Origin: Anodontia alba
Lineage: Eukaryota > Mollusca > Bivalvia > Lucinida > Lucinidae
Direction: 5' to 3'
Assembly (NCBI GenBank): GCA_964016985.1
Contig: OZ024823.1
Location: 108,736,476 to 108,800,475 of the forward strand
DNA: 64,000 bases
The translations under genes were made by a program, and so were the position numbers. Each line of letters begins with the position of its first letter. Position 1 is the first letter of the stretch. The notes under the pieces are model-generated. The model saw only the letters and a list, made by a program, of their open reading frames with translations. It did not search any database and was not told the DNA's origin. Shown here piece after piece: positions 1 to 12,345 of the stretch.

Positions 1-1028
1 GATTATTTGCATTTGTATGCATAAAATGTTGTGTCAGTTATTTAAGAAGAAACATTTTATAGAGGTAATACCTTTTGGACCCTGGTTAAATCTGAATTGC
101 TAAAAACATATTTGTAGGAATCGTTTAAATCGGGTCCAAGCAAATACCCAGTGAGGGCTGTGCGAACACGCAGGTTAACCAATTTATTCCGAGCAGACAC
201 TTCCATTTAATTCTTTGGACCGATCCATTTCCAAGAGCAGGGGTGTCTGCTAAGGGTTTTTTTTATTGTTACCATATTTTATAGAAATTCCTTTATTTAA
301 TGCAAACACTGTTTACTAAGTAGTGTCTCTTTCAGGGAAGACTAGGCATAACTGGTTAATATGTACCATTGAAATGTTCATATCTTGTAAAGATTGGAAA
401 GCCTAACTGCAATAACTCTGTGTGTGTGTGTGCTGTATAGGAGGAGACCGTGTTTAAGTTATTACTGAAGGTAAATCCAGATAAAACTAGAAACATATTC
501 AGTATGTGATTAAAAAATATTAACTGAGTCTTTTTGTTTCTAGTTTTCCTCTTTATGCTGGATTAGTATATATCAGAAACATTGGTAAAATCTATTTTAT
601 CAAAATTATCAACTTATTAATCTCAATATAAAGTACATATTACGTCAAACAAGAAAGGCTATTACGTAATATTATTCAATATCCGTTTACTGTTTGTCGT
701 GTGAAATATGCTACCAATATACCGATATTGCGGTGCGCTACTGAGATAAACTTCAAATACCCATAAGACACGCGCATCGCCATGCAACAGCGGCATGTTT
801 ATTCGAAATGTGTGTAGGTCGCGCCAAGTGAAAATGTACCATCTTGGCATATACAGAGAAACAGACTAAACCGCGCATCTGCACAGTTTGATCAAGACAT
901 TCGGTGTACGCTTACAGATATTGCAGAATATATCGACGAAGAACAAGACCCTTATCGGGTTGTACGACTTCGCTGGCTGAGATGGATCTTTATCGTACGC
1001 CCAGAAGACATCTTTTTTCATGGCATGT

Positions 1029-1029
<1 letters not shown>

Positions 1030-1059
<30 letters not shown>
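1030..1059. repeat. (AG)n microsatellite
   Basis: 30-bp AG run. The surrounding 1-1500 has no recognisable gene, only AT-rich sequence. Confidence 0.95.
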
Positions 1060-1062
<3 letters not shown>

Positions 1063-1504
1063 CGAAGTAGTAAAAATAGGTATAATTAGTGTGTATATAG
1101 AAAATGCTCGGACTAATTGTCCTGAGACTGCACAACAGTTACATCTCTTTGATAAGCGCAATTAGAAGTTTTGCATTTATATACACGATTATTTACGGAC
1201 CTGTGCTGGAATTTCATTATTATCCTATGAGCTGATGCATACGATGAGAAGAAAAAGATGCGGACAAACCTCTGTACATCCACGCTGACTGATAAGGATT
1301 GTTACTGTGTAAGGCATATCCGTTTTGTTCCAGCGCAAACTGGCTTATTTATTACGCGTATCAGTTTTGTTTATTTATTTATTTATTTGTTCATTTACTT
1401 ATTTTAAATGGGATGGCTATATCACATTGTCTCGCATGAGGGCTGATATGTCCATATTTATTTATCCTAACGAGAATTCAGTTCCACTAGAAAACGAAAT
1501 TATG

Positions 1505-1738
1505 ACATAAGCGACCAGCGTAGACTCAGACCAGATTGCACACCGTTTAATCTGATCAGTTTACAGGGTTCCACAGTCTAATCGAGGCCAACACTGGTAG
1601 TGAACAGCAAATCTGTTCGTACTCAAAATGTTCTATACGCGATCATTGTAGAGCTGATCAGACTGCTTGGATGTGCAGGCTGCCTTGGGTCTCGTATGAC
1701 ATAAGGTCAATTCTATTTTTGCACTTGACATCATGTTT

Positions 1739-1780
<42 letters not shown>

Positions 1781-2100
1781 AAGCGATCTGCTTAGACAGA
1801 TCCGATTGTGCATCCATACAATCTGATATCATTCTACTCGGGTCATGCGCATCTGCGCAATCTGATCGATATAGTTGTAATCTGAAGGTTCTATACGCGA
1901 ACATCTAAACCTGATCAGACTGCTTAGATTTGCAAGCTTCTATGACCTCGAATGTCCTAAAGTCTCTCTCTCTCTCTCTCTCTGATATAAGCGACCAGCG
2001 TAGACGCGTAGACGGACCAGATTTTGCATCCAGTCTGATCAGTCTACTCTAGTCATGCGCATCCGCGCAGTTTGATCAGAGTCTACATGGGTTCCTAACA
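1505..2100. repeat. Three tandem copies of a ~190-bp foldback unit separated by (CT)n
   Basis: ATAAGCGACCAGCGTAGAC (about 1506, 1983; diverged at 1778) followed by GATTGCA.CC.TTTAATCTGATCAG-like arms. (CT)n runs at 1740-1774 and 1963-1982 separate them. A further copy is at 3020-3190. The 3190-4560 stretch after it shows only (TTTA)n and a weak B-MITE. Confidence 0.7.
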
Positions 2101-3019
2101 ATAATATTTTTGTTATCTATTGGCGTACAACGGACCTCAGTCATCGGACTGCTCGGATCCGAAGCATGTTTTGCATCTCGTAAATAAAAGTGTCGATCTC
2201 TCTATCAGTCTAAAAAAAAAAGTACTGCTGTTCCGTTTACATATGTGCTATTGCACCCGACAACAGCACACTGCACCATTTTTGTCTATCGGCCAGAATC
2301 TAGGTGTAAATCACTCCATTTGGACAACTAGAATTTGACTCAAGTGATCATTTGTCACAGAATAACCTTATGAATACAATCAGTTGTATTTAGATTATCA
2401 CATAACAAGTAGGTCTACAAACATTTTCCTTTTGTAATTTCATCTAGAATCAGATACAGACTGTGACATTCCCCATTCACGAACTTCTCAGCCGTTTATT
2501 CGGCACGCCCAAGGTAATTAACACAAATAAAGCTTTGTGAACTGATCCCTTGTTTGATTTCTTTAATTTTATTCCACAAAAGAATTAGAATATGCAGCAA
2601 ATATGATTAAACAACAACCCTTTGTCATCAGCGATCACACATTGCTACTGATGGAGATAGTAACCTATTACACCTTAGCCAGACCAGTATTCACGTGACA
2701 ATCTGGTTTACTGAAAAAGACGTAATTTACCGAAGAAGATGGGTCGTGATATATAAATTTAAATGCACGATAAATCACTGTACAAATGAAAAGAAAATAA
2801 CTATTTTTTTTTTCGAAGATTAGTTCCAAATTAATTACACTTTGATTTGATCACAAAAAAAAAGAAAAGAAACAGGATGCGGGGGCTTTAATCCAATATT
2901 AGAAAAAAATTATAGGACAGTAAATAGTGAGGGTTGACATGTTCACAGAATAACATGACATATATAAACATATTTGTTTCTTTCATAATATTATAACGAG
3001 CATATTCAAATTGAAAACG
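2101..3019. other. No gene recognised
   Basis: AT-rich unique-looking sequence. One exon-like segment (2448-2512) with splice-site-like borders is discussed under rejected items. Confidence 0.5.
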
Positions 3020-4567
3020 ATCTGATCACATGTGCGATCAGCGTAGATGCCGTTCAGAATATCCACGCTGTCTGCACAGAGTCTATACTGATTGCTAAAA
3101 CATTTGAATCTTTAAGATTCTATAAGCGAACATAGCAGACCTGGTCCGCTGTGTGGATGCGCAGGCTGCGTCAGGTCTGCGCTGGTTGCATTATGTCATA
3201 ATGTCTATTTTTATTAGATGGGCACCATACGTTTGGTCTCTTGCATCACATGAACTGCTTTATTTCTACCACAGTATTTCCCACCGCCGCCCCGATGTTT
3301 CCTTTTTTTTCTGTATGAAGTGAAGTGAATTAGAGGTTTGTCTTTCATGTGTGCATTTTGCGACCTGGGCTCTTTATACCTGACCCTTGATAGGTTGTCC
3401 TTCTAATCATCTGCAATCAATATTAACTTTACTTAATAGAATCAGTGTAAACACTGATATAACGTTGCGTTCTGTGGTGTCTGATCTGGGTGTACACTGT
3501 TTGAAAAGGTTTCATTTATGGACGCTATATTGGCATAAATGGGTTAATGTGACATGATATATGGCTAACGAGCTGTCTATTCCATGTGATCGGGAGGAGC
3601 CCTTCTGCAGGTATGAAGTTGACAGAATATCCATAGTGAAGATTTTTCATAAACACAAAGCTTCTCATACGTTACGTCACATAAAAGAACAACAATAACA
3701 AACAAACAAACGAATAAAAAAAACCCCGTAAATTTGCCATTCCGATATGAGCTATGAGCGATGAGACAATTTTAATTGCATAACACCCTAATGACTCTAA
3801 GTAGATCAGAGATAAGAATTCCTTATATAGTGACTTATGCCTCTCTTACAGGTAGGGGCCTGATAAGAGATAATTAGATTTGATATTAGCAAAGTTTATG
3901 ATGAAGACAGAGAAACAGATAAGGTGGGTAAGTTGGTGATAATTTCATGTGTTTTTTTTTTTCCATTTATACCATGAAATATATCTGACTGTTAATTATT
4001 AGAATTGCCTCACTAAGGCAGTTCTAATGAATATCCACGACAAATTTTATGGAGAAATACAGATATGCCTATATGCTAATTTATCATCAAAGGCCCTCTT
4101 TATCTGCTTCTTTGGATCGAATACAGAAAATTAGTGAGATAGATAGTATTTATTTATTTATTTATTGAAAAAGAGAAGATTTTTGGCATAAATTACACGT
4201 TGTAAATTGTCTAAGAACTTTCTGACATATTCCATAATGCCTTGTTTTACTGAAGTGAAAATTAGTGAGGATTAGTTTCTTTGTGTTAAAATGTGTGTCT
4301 TCTGAAGTTCGTAAACGGAATATTTATATTTCAGATGGGAAATACTGAAACGTATTTTATTTTGTAATGCTAGTCTAGAAGAAAACTTTCTTATAATTCC
4401 ATTATGTTTTAGTTTGATCAATGAATATTATTTAATATCCATTTGTTGCACTTTCCTATTGAACTCTAAGTCTCAAGACAAAATATTTGCAGATTCAATT
4501 TGACTGAAGCTATTTTTTTAGTTTTGAGACAGCTATGAAATAATTGTGAAGTGTCCTTATTTAGAAA

Positions 4568-4646
4568 ACAATCAATCAATCAATTAATCAGTCAGTCAGT
4601 CAGTCAGTCAGTCAATCAATCAATCGATCAATCAGCAGCCAGCCAG

Positions 4647-4687
<41 letters not shown>

Positions 4688-4697
4688 CATTCATTCA
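4568..4697. repeat. (CAAT)n / (CAGT)n compound microsatellite
   Basis: About 130 bp of 4-bp repeats that switch from CAAT to CAGT and back. No gene is seen between 4700 and 5930. Confidence 0.95.
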
Positions 4698-5989
4698 TTA
4701 AATCAATAAATGAAAACTTTCAATTTTATATTTCAATTTCTGTTTCTATTTTTTGCACAATGCAAGAAAAACTATCCGAAAAAAATTAAAAAAAAGAGTT
4801 GCACTACAAATTAACAAATCAAACGCAAAATTTGTAGTCAAATGAACACTTCTCAGTTATATTTCCATTTTCCCCTTATAGGACCCCACCTAGGGAGACG
4901 TATCCTTATAATCACTCAGATAAGCTGTATCAGGACCGTATATTGGGACTGATCATGACAGGGTAGTCTAGCCAAATAAGGAAAACAAATGTGTCTATGC
5001 GGGACAAACTAAAACGCTGACTTTTCTACTGAATTTAGTGACATATTGATTAGCAGAAACAACGCTGAATTGCTGAAATACTGAATACAGAATAGTGATA
5101 TTTTATGGTACATCACTTGATTTTTATATTTTAGAATGACTATGTATAAATTACATACATGCTGTAAGTTTGAAAAGGGTTTCAGGGATATTCAGGGAGA
5201 TTTCTGTCCCTGAAGATCAGGGAAGTGTTATAGAAGCCTATCCATCAATCGGTCTTTATTGGAGTGAACGAAGGTGACAAACAAATTCATCGATTTAAAG
5301 ACAACTGAGCAGTTACGTTTCTCTTGTATTGTAACATTTGTTGGAACCGTTCGTTGAAATATACATTGATTTATGTAATATATTTTATTGGACCTGTTGC
5401 GTTTCTTAAATGAGCCTTTTCATAATGACAAAACCAAACATTTGACATGTGCACCCAGCGAAGTTTAAAGTCGTCGTGGTCCGAATGAAGATAGGTTCAT
5501 AGCTATAACCACTGTCCACAGAGCGAAGACTATTGCTTGATTGGGTGGATGCCCATGTTGATCTGAATCTTCACTGGGAGCACAGATCAAATATTGCTGG
5601 TTTTGTCATGCGCCAGCTCAAATGATTTAATAAACTTAATTCTATCATTGTTTGACGTAATTCACAGTGTTGCTTTAAAATCTCACCATAAACCGTGTAT
5701 TGTAATCCAATCATTATTAATGGGCGTTTATTCAGAATAATCGAGAGCAATATAGTGCGAAACTTTTTCCACATTCAGCGGATTTCAAGCCTCATTATAA
5801 ACACTTATATTGTAACAATTAAATAATTATAATATAAATCCAAAACATATTTGTACAAAGCAAATCATTAAAAAAAATAATAATAATAAACGGCGATTCA
5901 GCAGCTCATCGTTTTAGGACTTCAGCTGATTAGCAGGTAGCTGAATTCAGCAGAAAATGCAACGTTTTAATCTGACCTGCGCCATGCCG

Positions 5990-6192
5990 AGTCAGATACG
6001 TAATGACCAGCCTACAGAGTCACATGAAGAAACATTGTCAGAACACAAACTTCTGGCAAAATCCTAATCAGACTGCGAAAATGGACAGGCTGATCTGGGT
6101 ATCCTCTCATATATATGATACAAGAGAAACCCCTGGCGAAAACCATAATCGGACTGCGAAAATGCAAAGACTGATCTGGGTTTTCATATGAT
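5990..6192. repeat. Two tandem ~90-bp units
   Basis: AATCCTAATCAGACTGCGAAAA(TG) and AACCATAATCGGACTGCGAA with the following GGCTGATCTGGGTATCC / GACTGATCTGGGTTTTC. A small translated stretch here follows the repeat and is not a gene. Confidence 0.7.
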
Positions 6193-6199
6193 TATAAGC

Positions 6200-7240
6200 T
6201 AAGGTCCCTTTCTGCGATACATGACCACCATTGATATTGTGCCACTCCGTCTGAACGTCCGGCTTAAAGTACAACTGTTACCCTTGTTACCTGTGTTACC
6301 TTAGGGTAACGAAAATACACTGCTGGGAAAAGAGTAGTACTTTCTGGACATATATGAAATGAGATGCTAAAATATGCAGCATCTAAGCAGGGTCTTTGCT
6401 GTTTTACACTAATCCAGCAATTTTTGACACAGCAACAAACAGTACAATGGATTTTAGGGCATCTTAAGGTGTCCCAAAATTTATGATAAATATGATATAT
6501 GGCAGTCCTTATGTCTCTTAACTCTCTACATGCTGGAAATGAATGTAGCTGATGAAAAGTGAGTGATAATTTGATTTTTTTTTTTTTTTTGCCCAGGAAA
6601 AAGGACTAAATGTTTTGTGTGAATTTTCTCTGAGGAGCCAGATGAAATGTTGAATCTTATTTTCTGGGAAAAATATTTCAAAATATTGATATTTTTTATT
6701 GAGCATGCAGACTTTAATAATTATTGTTTGTATTTCATATTTAAGTCTCTTGATATCACAAAAAGGGATCATAGCACGCTGGATCCAAAAAAAAGAACAT
6801 ACATTTTGAAATATTTTTTCTTACTTTCCCAGAAAATACAGGTTGACATTTCCTTGCAATTTATCTCCTTAATCCCTTGAACCCATTTTCTTGGAAAAAA
6901 AATAGAGAAAATATCACTAATTTATTGTCTGGTGAATTTGTCCAGAGTGCACTTATGTTTAAAGAACATATACCTGTTATCATAAATTTTATTGTTATGA
7001 AAGAAATCAGAGTTTGTTTCTTAAATATTTTGAAAAAATAGGTATTAACTTCAAAGAAAGAAATCTTTATTTAACTTAACAAATAATTAGGTACATGACT
7101 GCTGTACAGTCCATAATCCTCTCCTAGGTAAAACATATATCTAAGTTTCAGCAAACTTCTATAGATCAGACATTTTTTTTTTACATAAAGTAGGTCAGAG
7201 ATCAACAAATAGGTCATAGTGACCCTACAGTTCCATAGCT
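6200..7240. other. No gene recognised upstream of DRC8 exon 7459-7538
   Basis: Presumably DRC8 intron. It contains weak family-G-like foldback words (TTTCTGGGAAAAATATTTC, AAATATTTTTTC, TTTCCCAGAAAATACAGG) around 6590-6850. Nothing else is seen. Confidence 0.5.
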
Positions 7241-7458
7241 ATTTATAAGAGGAGAAAACATATTTTCTTATTTTCCCACAAAAAAAAAAAAAAAAAAATA
7301 AATAAAAAAAAAAAAATTGTGTTGTGAGTACTCATTAGAACTGCCTTTGTGAGGCATTTCTAATGAGTACCCACAACATATATCAATATTTTTGGGTTAA
7401 AAAAACCCCATGTTATCTAGAGGTCCACTTTCTTCTCATGGTTCATTTTCTGTTATAG

Positions 7459-7538
7459 ATTGAGGAGGAAGAACCAACTGGTTATATTAGATACGAGAAG
7501 TTTTTACCAATGATGACAAAAGTTATGATGGAAAGAAG
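7459..7538 (+). CDS. DRC8: DRC8 coding exon (IEEEEPTGYIRYEKF...)
   Basis: 80 nt after a TTATAG acceptor, ending AGAAG|GTAACT. It starts in phase 0 and leaves two bases (AG) for the next exon. It encodes the end of the second EF-hand region, EEEEPTGYIRYEKFLPMM, a signature stretch of the EFCAB2 family. A foldback MITE copy ends about 35 bp upstream. Confidence 0.88.
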
Positions 7539-8844
7539 GTAACTCTGTGACATTAGGCTAGAAGATTCAGCATAGCTCCAGCTAAGCATACTGGGCCCAG
7601 TTGTTCAAAACTAACGATGTCAATTAGTTAAAACTTTGATCATTAAATATGGCATATACCCCAATATTTTTGCTGAAAAAATGTGAGTAGCTTTTGCATT
7701 TGCAAAAGCTACTCACATTTTTCAGCAAAAATATGTGAATTCAATATTGTACTTACTAGAACAGTTAACATTTTGACCACTAACAAACTTGTTAAGCTAA
7801 CAATGCTTTGAACAACTGGGCCTTGATTTTTCTCACAAAACAAATGAGTACAAATGGATTCAACATTATGTGATGATGCCCCATGCAGAAAATTACAAGT
7901 CTGCTTTGATTGATTTCAGAGTACCGCAATAACATAAACCCATTGTATTCTGGATACAGCTAAAAGGTAACTGGCAAACAGTGCAGACCCAGATCAGATG
8001 CCATTGAACACGGCGTATGATCAGGGTCTCCTCTGTTTGCAAATAATTTGGCCTTTTTCTCTAGAAATACATGTATATACATTATATAGCCTGACATACC
8101 TAAAATCTAAATTGGACTCTTCCAATGTATAGTGTGGGAGTGTCTATTCAGAATAAAAGGCAAAGGCAGGGTTCATCCGGGTTCAGCAGGACACGGGTTA
8201 AAACAATTCTTATGGAAATTAAGGTAGGTTTTAGTATGTTGAGCCACACCACATAGTAAGGGGCCTTAACTCATACTAAGCAGTGATAAAACTGATCTTG
8301 CTGTTTATTGTTTTCATATATGCCATGATATAGATTTTACAATATATTCTATAGCTCCAGATAAGAGGGGATATCCACATTTTTTTTTCATTTCTCCACA
8401 AAAACATACGTTGTGGGTACTCGTTAGAAGCAACTCGTCAAGGTATTTAGGAGTATGCATAACATACAGTGTATGTTTTCATGGAGAATTAAGAAAAATA
8501 CATGAACCAACACGTTTGGTTGAAAAAAGTGCCTTATCTGGAGCTATAATATTCCGTTTTTTTCTAGATACAAACCAGCACCTGAAGACCAACTCTTGAA
8601 AGCATTCCAAGTGTTAGATGGGGAGGCAAAAGGCTATCTCTCAAAGGAAGAGCTTACAAAATACATGACAGAAGAAGGTGAGTGTCAGTTAATCTTTGAA
8701 ACTCTTGTCATGAAATTTGCAGACAGCAAAATTGTGATGTTTTACTTGTTTGATAGGGGACGTTTTACATGAAATGTCAAGTCCTGTTCTTCGCCCCACC
8801 CGCACACCCCTCCTATCCCAGCCCTCTCCCCCCCCCCACCACCC

Positions 8845-8875
<31 letters not shown>

Positions 8876-11690
8876 AAAAAAAAAATAAAAAATAAAAGAA
8901 AAAAAAAAAAAAGGAAACAGTATCCCTTCTTATATTTTAGAGAAATCAGAATTGCAATTTTCATGATTTCATGTGAATTGCTTCCCTAGGCTTTTAGTTA
9001 ACCAGTACCTTCAAACCAGATTAAGAGCGCCAAGCAGTAATTATTTCAGATACAAAATGTTATTCTTTTTAATTTTCTCAAAAACATGCATCTGATGACA
9101 GCATAGATATATATTTAAATAGGTTAGATGAGCAGGCTTGTGTGATACTTCACTGTTCAAGTACTAAGGCCCTTTGCATTCCCCCAGTCTGATCAGGGCC
9201 TTTGCTGTCCACAAACAGAATCAATGAATACTAAAAATGTTTCAGTGAAGAGCAAATGCCCAGACCAGATTTTGTGTATGTGCAGGATGATGTGAATCTG
9301 CACATTTGCACATGATCAAAAGAACTTTTTCACTTCATGCATCCTATATGATGCAGTACATATTACACTAGGGCCCAGCTGTTCAAAACTAACTATATCA
9401 TTAGCTAACATATCGTTAAAACTTTGATCATTAAATATGGCATATACTCTAATATTTTTGCTGAAAAAATGTGAGAAGCTTTTGCATTTGCAAAAGCTTC
9501 TCACATTTTTTCAGCAAAAATACCAGTGAATTAGATATATTGTACTTACTAGAACAGTTAACATTTTGACCACTAACTAGCTCGTTAAGCTAACAATGCT
9601 TTGAACAACTGGGCCCAGGGCTGCATTCAGAAATCGGAAATGCTTGTGAATGTTTTGTCCTGGCTGCCTGCTCCTGTTGACAATAAAGTTCTTCAGTCCA
9701 TGACAAAGCATTACTGATAATAACATTTATCTTCTGAATGCAGCCCAGTTTCATGCAGAGCTCGACTTTGCTCAGCACTCTGGGTAAAATTTTCAGCAGA
9801 CAACGTATTGAAATATTTTTCTTAACTTTTCCCAGAAAACAGGTTTTGGCATTTCAGGCAAATTGTCTTCATTGGAATGAAATGCCAAATCCTGTTTTCT
9901 GGGAAAATTAAGAAAAAATATCTCCAATTTGTCTGCTGAATTAGCCAAGAGGTTGGTAAAAGTTAACTTTGAAATACATGTACATTGTACTTGTAATCAA
10001 AGCAAAATAATAGTGACACAAGCTTACGAGGGTCGTGCAAAAAGTTCTGTCACTGATAGGCTTCCTTTGTTTTATCCCAGGTATATTTTAAAATGCTTCA
10101 CTGCACTTGAATGGTGTGTTGAATAGCTAACGATACCCGTTTATTTCATGCAAATTGCTTTCCAACTGACTGAATTATTTCAAATTGAAATAGATGCAGT
10201 CATATACACTGACCAATTTACTTGTTACATTGGAACATGGACCAGAAGACTGAAATTCGTAGCTATATTAAATGCCGCATTAGGCTTAATATAGTTTCAA
10301 AGCAGATATTTAATGAATTGTGTGGTATATATGGACCTCAGACCATTTCAATGCGCACAGTTTTTAGGTGGGTTACAGCTTTTAAAGCTGGGAAATTTTC
10401 TGTTGAAGATGATACCCTCCTGGAAGGCCTAAAACCTCTGTTACCAAGACTAACATCACTGCTGTAAAGATTGTGGTCGAACAGGATGCGTGATTGTCTG
10501 TCAAAGATATAGCTAGTTGTACTGGCATATCAGAAGGCAGTGTTCAAACAATTCTGAAAAAGTGTTTGGACCTGAGAAAGGTTTGCGCTAGGTGGGTACC
10601 TCATTTGCTCACTGAGGAGCAAGACACAACGCCTTAAATGTGCCCGTGAACTTTTGAAAACATACAAAGGCTGTAATAGTTGGGTTATTTCTAACTTGCT
10701 AACAGGTGATGAAACCTTGGTGCACATGTTTGAGCCACAAAGAAGGGCTGATAAAAAGCAATGGAAGCGAAAAAGATTAAAAAGGCCCATGTACTGCCAA
10801 GAAAACCATAAGTTCGAAAAAGATGTTGTACACAATTGTCTTTAATTCAAGTGCCTTGTCCGTCTGGTCATACAGTCACTGGCCGATTCTACAAGAATTC
10901 TGTACTGAAGAAAGTGAAAGAGTTTTATAATAAGAAACGATCAAGCAAAGGATGGTCAGGAGTCCACCTTTTACATGACAATGCTTCCTCTCATAAGTGT
11001 GAGGTTGTTAAGTCTTTTTTGGCTTCTGAAAAGGTGAAAGTTTTAAACCATCCACCTTATTCACCTGACCTGAGTCCCTGTGACTTCTTTTTATTTCCAA
11101 GGCTTAAGAAAATGCTTTCTGGAAATAAGTATACATCTAGAAGTTCTCTTGGCAGCACTGTTAATCAGTGTCTCCAACAGATACCAAAAGAAGACTATTT
11201 AGCTGCTTTTTGCGACTGGGTAAAAAGGTTACAGAAATGTGTTTCAGTAAAGGGGGAATACTTTGAAGCTTTGTAATAAAAATATATTTGATAAAATGTA
11301 GCACTGAAGTAATCCAAACCTGGTGACAAAACTTTTTGTAGGACCCTTGTAGAAATAGTCTGCTATTGCAGGCACTGAAGGTGTAGATCAGCCTATGCAT
11401 TAACATAGACTATGCAGTATGCAAGGTCATTGTTACCTGCTTTGAGAATCGATAACATTTTGGCAGAGGAGGCCTGATCACTCTGCACTCTTATCTTTAA
11501 CATATGGTATAAAAGCCCTTTTCTTATGCTGTGCAACAGTTATCATGTACAGGAAAGCAACATTTGTTTTTTAGGTGAACCATTTTCTCAAGAAGAGTTA
11601 GAAGAAATGTTATCAGCTGCTGTAGATCCCGACAAAAATTCCATTCTTTATAAAGACTATGTATCATTAATGAGTGTTGAGGAGACCTAG
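7459..11690 (+). CDS. DRC8: EFCAB2/DRC8-like EF-hand protein, 3' part of gene (three coding exons)
   Basis: The joined exons 7459-7538, 8568-8677 and 11575-11690 encode the C-terminal ~102 residues of a calmodulin-like protein. It reads IEEEEPTGYIRYEKF, then YKPAPEDQLLKAFQVLDG, KEELTKYMTEEGEPFSQEEL and KDYVSLMSVEET followed by TAG. This matches, residue for residue in long stretches, the family known as EFCAB2 or dynein regulatory complex subunit 8, a small EF-hand protein of the nexin-dynein regulatory complex of motile cilia and flagella (family knowledge). Phases agree at both junctions (AG|A giving Arg, G|GT giving Gly). The D-G-E-A-K-G-Y-L loop is a degenerate EF hand. The N-terminal EF-hand exons were not found in 1-7458 and are probably to the left of the window. 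The last intron contains a dead mariner. The gene is convergent with the hnRNP L gene. Confidence 0.9.
7593..7822. mobile_element. MITE family A (GGGCCCAGTTGTTCAAA foldback)
   Basis: Reference copy. Outer terminal repeats are GGGCCCAGTTGTTCAAA and GCTTTGAACAACTGGGCC. Second-level arms carry CTAACGAT and GTTAAGCTAAC. The central near-perfect hairpin is AAAAATGTGAGTAGC, TTTTGCATTTGCAAAA and GCTACTCACATTTTT. It lies in the DRC8 intron just after exon 7459-7538. It is non-coding, about 230-245 bp, and the transposase family is unknown. Confidence 0.9.
8352..8547. mobile_element. MITE family B copy abutting a DRC8 splice acceptor
   Basis: Family B has ends (AT)AGCTCCAGATAAG and CTTATCTGGAGCTAT, then TTTTCTTATTTCTCCAC arms and a central GGGTACTCATTAGAAGTGCC / GGCACTTCTAATGAGTACCC stem. 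This copy ends 20 bp before exon 8568-8677. Other copies or fragments beyond those listed: ~3960-4115, 7245-7425, 18768-18912, 22946-23087, 26347-26430, 47250-47400, 47640-47730, 51000-51115, 53640-53785, 58610-58750, 62960-63077, 63640-63760. Confidence 0.85.
8568..8677 (+). CDS. DRC8: DRC8 coding exon (YKPAPEDQLLKAFQVLDG...)
   Basis: 110 nt between a TTTTTTTCTAG acceptor and the GTGAGT donor. The first base completes Arg with the preceding AG, and the last G begins a Gly codon. It encodes the third EF-hand region including DGEAKGYLSKEELTKYMTEE. The intron upstream is filled by a foldback MITE up to 20 bp before the exon, so the branch point must lie in or next to that element. Confidence 0.9.
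8828..8912. repeat. Poly(C)-poly(A) low-complexity tract
   Basis: About 38 bases, nearly all C, followed directly by about 47 bases, nearly all A, in the DRC8 intron; poly-G on the minus strand. Confidence 0.95.
9371..9616. mobile_element. MITE family A copy
   Basis: Complete copy in the DRC8 intron. GGGCCCAG at 9371, central hairpin at 9463-9524, and TTTGAACAACTGGGCCC at the right end. Confidence 0.9.
9785..9945. repeat. Foldback repeat family G
   Basis: AATTTTCAGCAGACAA, TTTTTCTTAACTTTTCCCAG, AAAACAGG(T)TTTGGCATTT and their complements form a 160-bp foldback. Related copies: 11935-12100, 40920-41075, 55130-55250. Confidence 0.75.
10027..11349 (+). mobile_element. Degenerate mariner (DD34D) element in the last DRC8 intron
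   Basis: Terminal inverted repeats of 27 bp lie at 10027-10053 and 11323-11349 (23 of 27 identical, sharing AAAAAGTT and TGTCAC). They are flanked by TA target duplications at 10025-10026 and 11350-11351. The total length of 1323 bp is normal for an intact mariner. The internal transposase is broken. It lies in sense orientation between DRC8 exons 8568-8677 and 11575-11690 and would be removed with the intron. Confidence 0.93.
10222..11276 (+). pseudogene. mariner transposase pseudogene (DD34D catalytic class)
   Basis: The N-terminal helix-turn-helix part is readable from about 10237 (MDQKTEIRSYIKCRIRLNI and FRWVTAFKAGKFSVEDD). The frame then breaks near 10430-10470, a stop interrupts around 10490, and another shift occurs near 10810-10850. 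Catalytic aspartates remain: LLTGDETLVHMFEP (Asp codon at 10708), HLLHDNASSHK (10977) and PYSPDLSPCDFFLFPRLK (11082). The last two are separated by 34 residues, the mariner signature. The reading frame ends in a stop near 11276. Cut-and-paste activity from this copy is not possible. Confidence 0.92.
11575..11690 (+). CDS. DRC8: DRC8 terminal coding exon with TAG stop
   Basis: 116 nt after a TTTTTTAG acceptor. It encodes EPFSQEELEEMLSAAVDPDK, then NSILYKDYVSLMSVEET and TAG at 11688-11690. The EPFSQEE(L/M)EEMLSAA block is almost invariant in EFCAB2 homologues. No convincing poly(A) site could be fixed downstream. Confidence 0.92.
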
Positions 11691-12345
11691 ACAATCTGGA
11701 AGACATTTATTACCTCGTTACAAAACTGTTTGGGCCATGTCATGGATACACTGCCTCATCTCCTATACAAAGAATAATGGTTTTCTGTGCAGCCTGACCA
11801 GTGTAGATACATTGATGTTCAAATATTGTGTGCAAACAGCAAAGAACCTGAACAAATTGTACACAGTCTGTGACTTTCCCCATCAATATAGTTCAAGCAG
11901 GTTCCAATTTGAGTATTTTTTAGCATTTTGCAAGCTGGGTAAAAATTTCAGATGAAATTTTCAGTGGTTTCTTATTTTTGCCAGACAGTAAAATTTGACA
12001 TTTGGTTTGTTACTCTTTGAAATGTCAGATCCTAATTTCTTGGGAAAGATCTCGAATTTCTAATCTCCTGACTTTGCCTGGAGAATGCCACAGAGTATAA
12101 CTCTTTGTTCACTGATAACAAAATAAGCACTAATAAACTGTTTTATTACTTTCTCACACCAGGAAAATAAGGCTTGACATTTCAAATGTTTAAGGGGAAG
12201 GGATACACATTTAAAGTAAAGTAGCTTTTGCATGGAAATATTTGCCTACCTTTCCTCAGGGGAGGGGATAATCCTTCTGGGAGAAAAATGGCAACAGAAT
12301 TTTCAGGTTTATCCATCCTGCTTAAATCAGGGTAAAAGGCCTTCA

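Noticed and set aside
2448..2512. Exon-like 65 nt with an ATCTAG acceptor and AAG|GTAATT donor
   Set aside because: Two of three frames are open but neither resembles DRC8 or any family I recognise, and splice-like words are frequent in AT-rich sequence.
8689..8989. Open frames over the poly(C)/poly(A) tract
   Set aside because: Low-complexity translation (Gly or Pro/Lys runs) in an intron.
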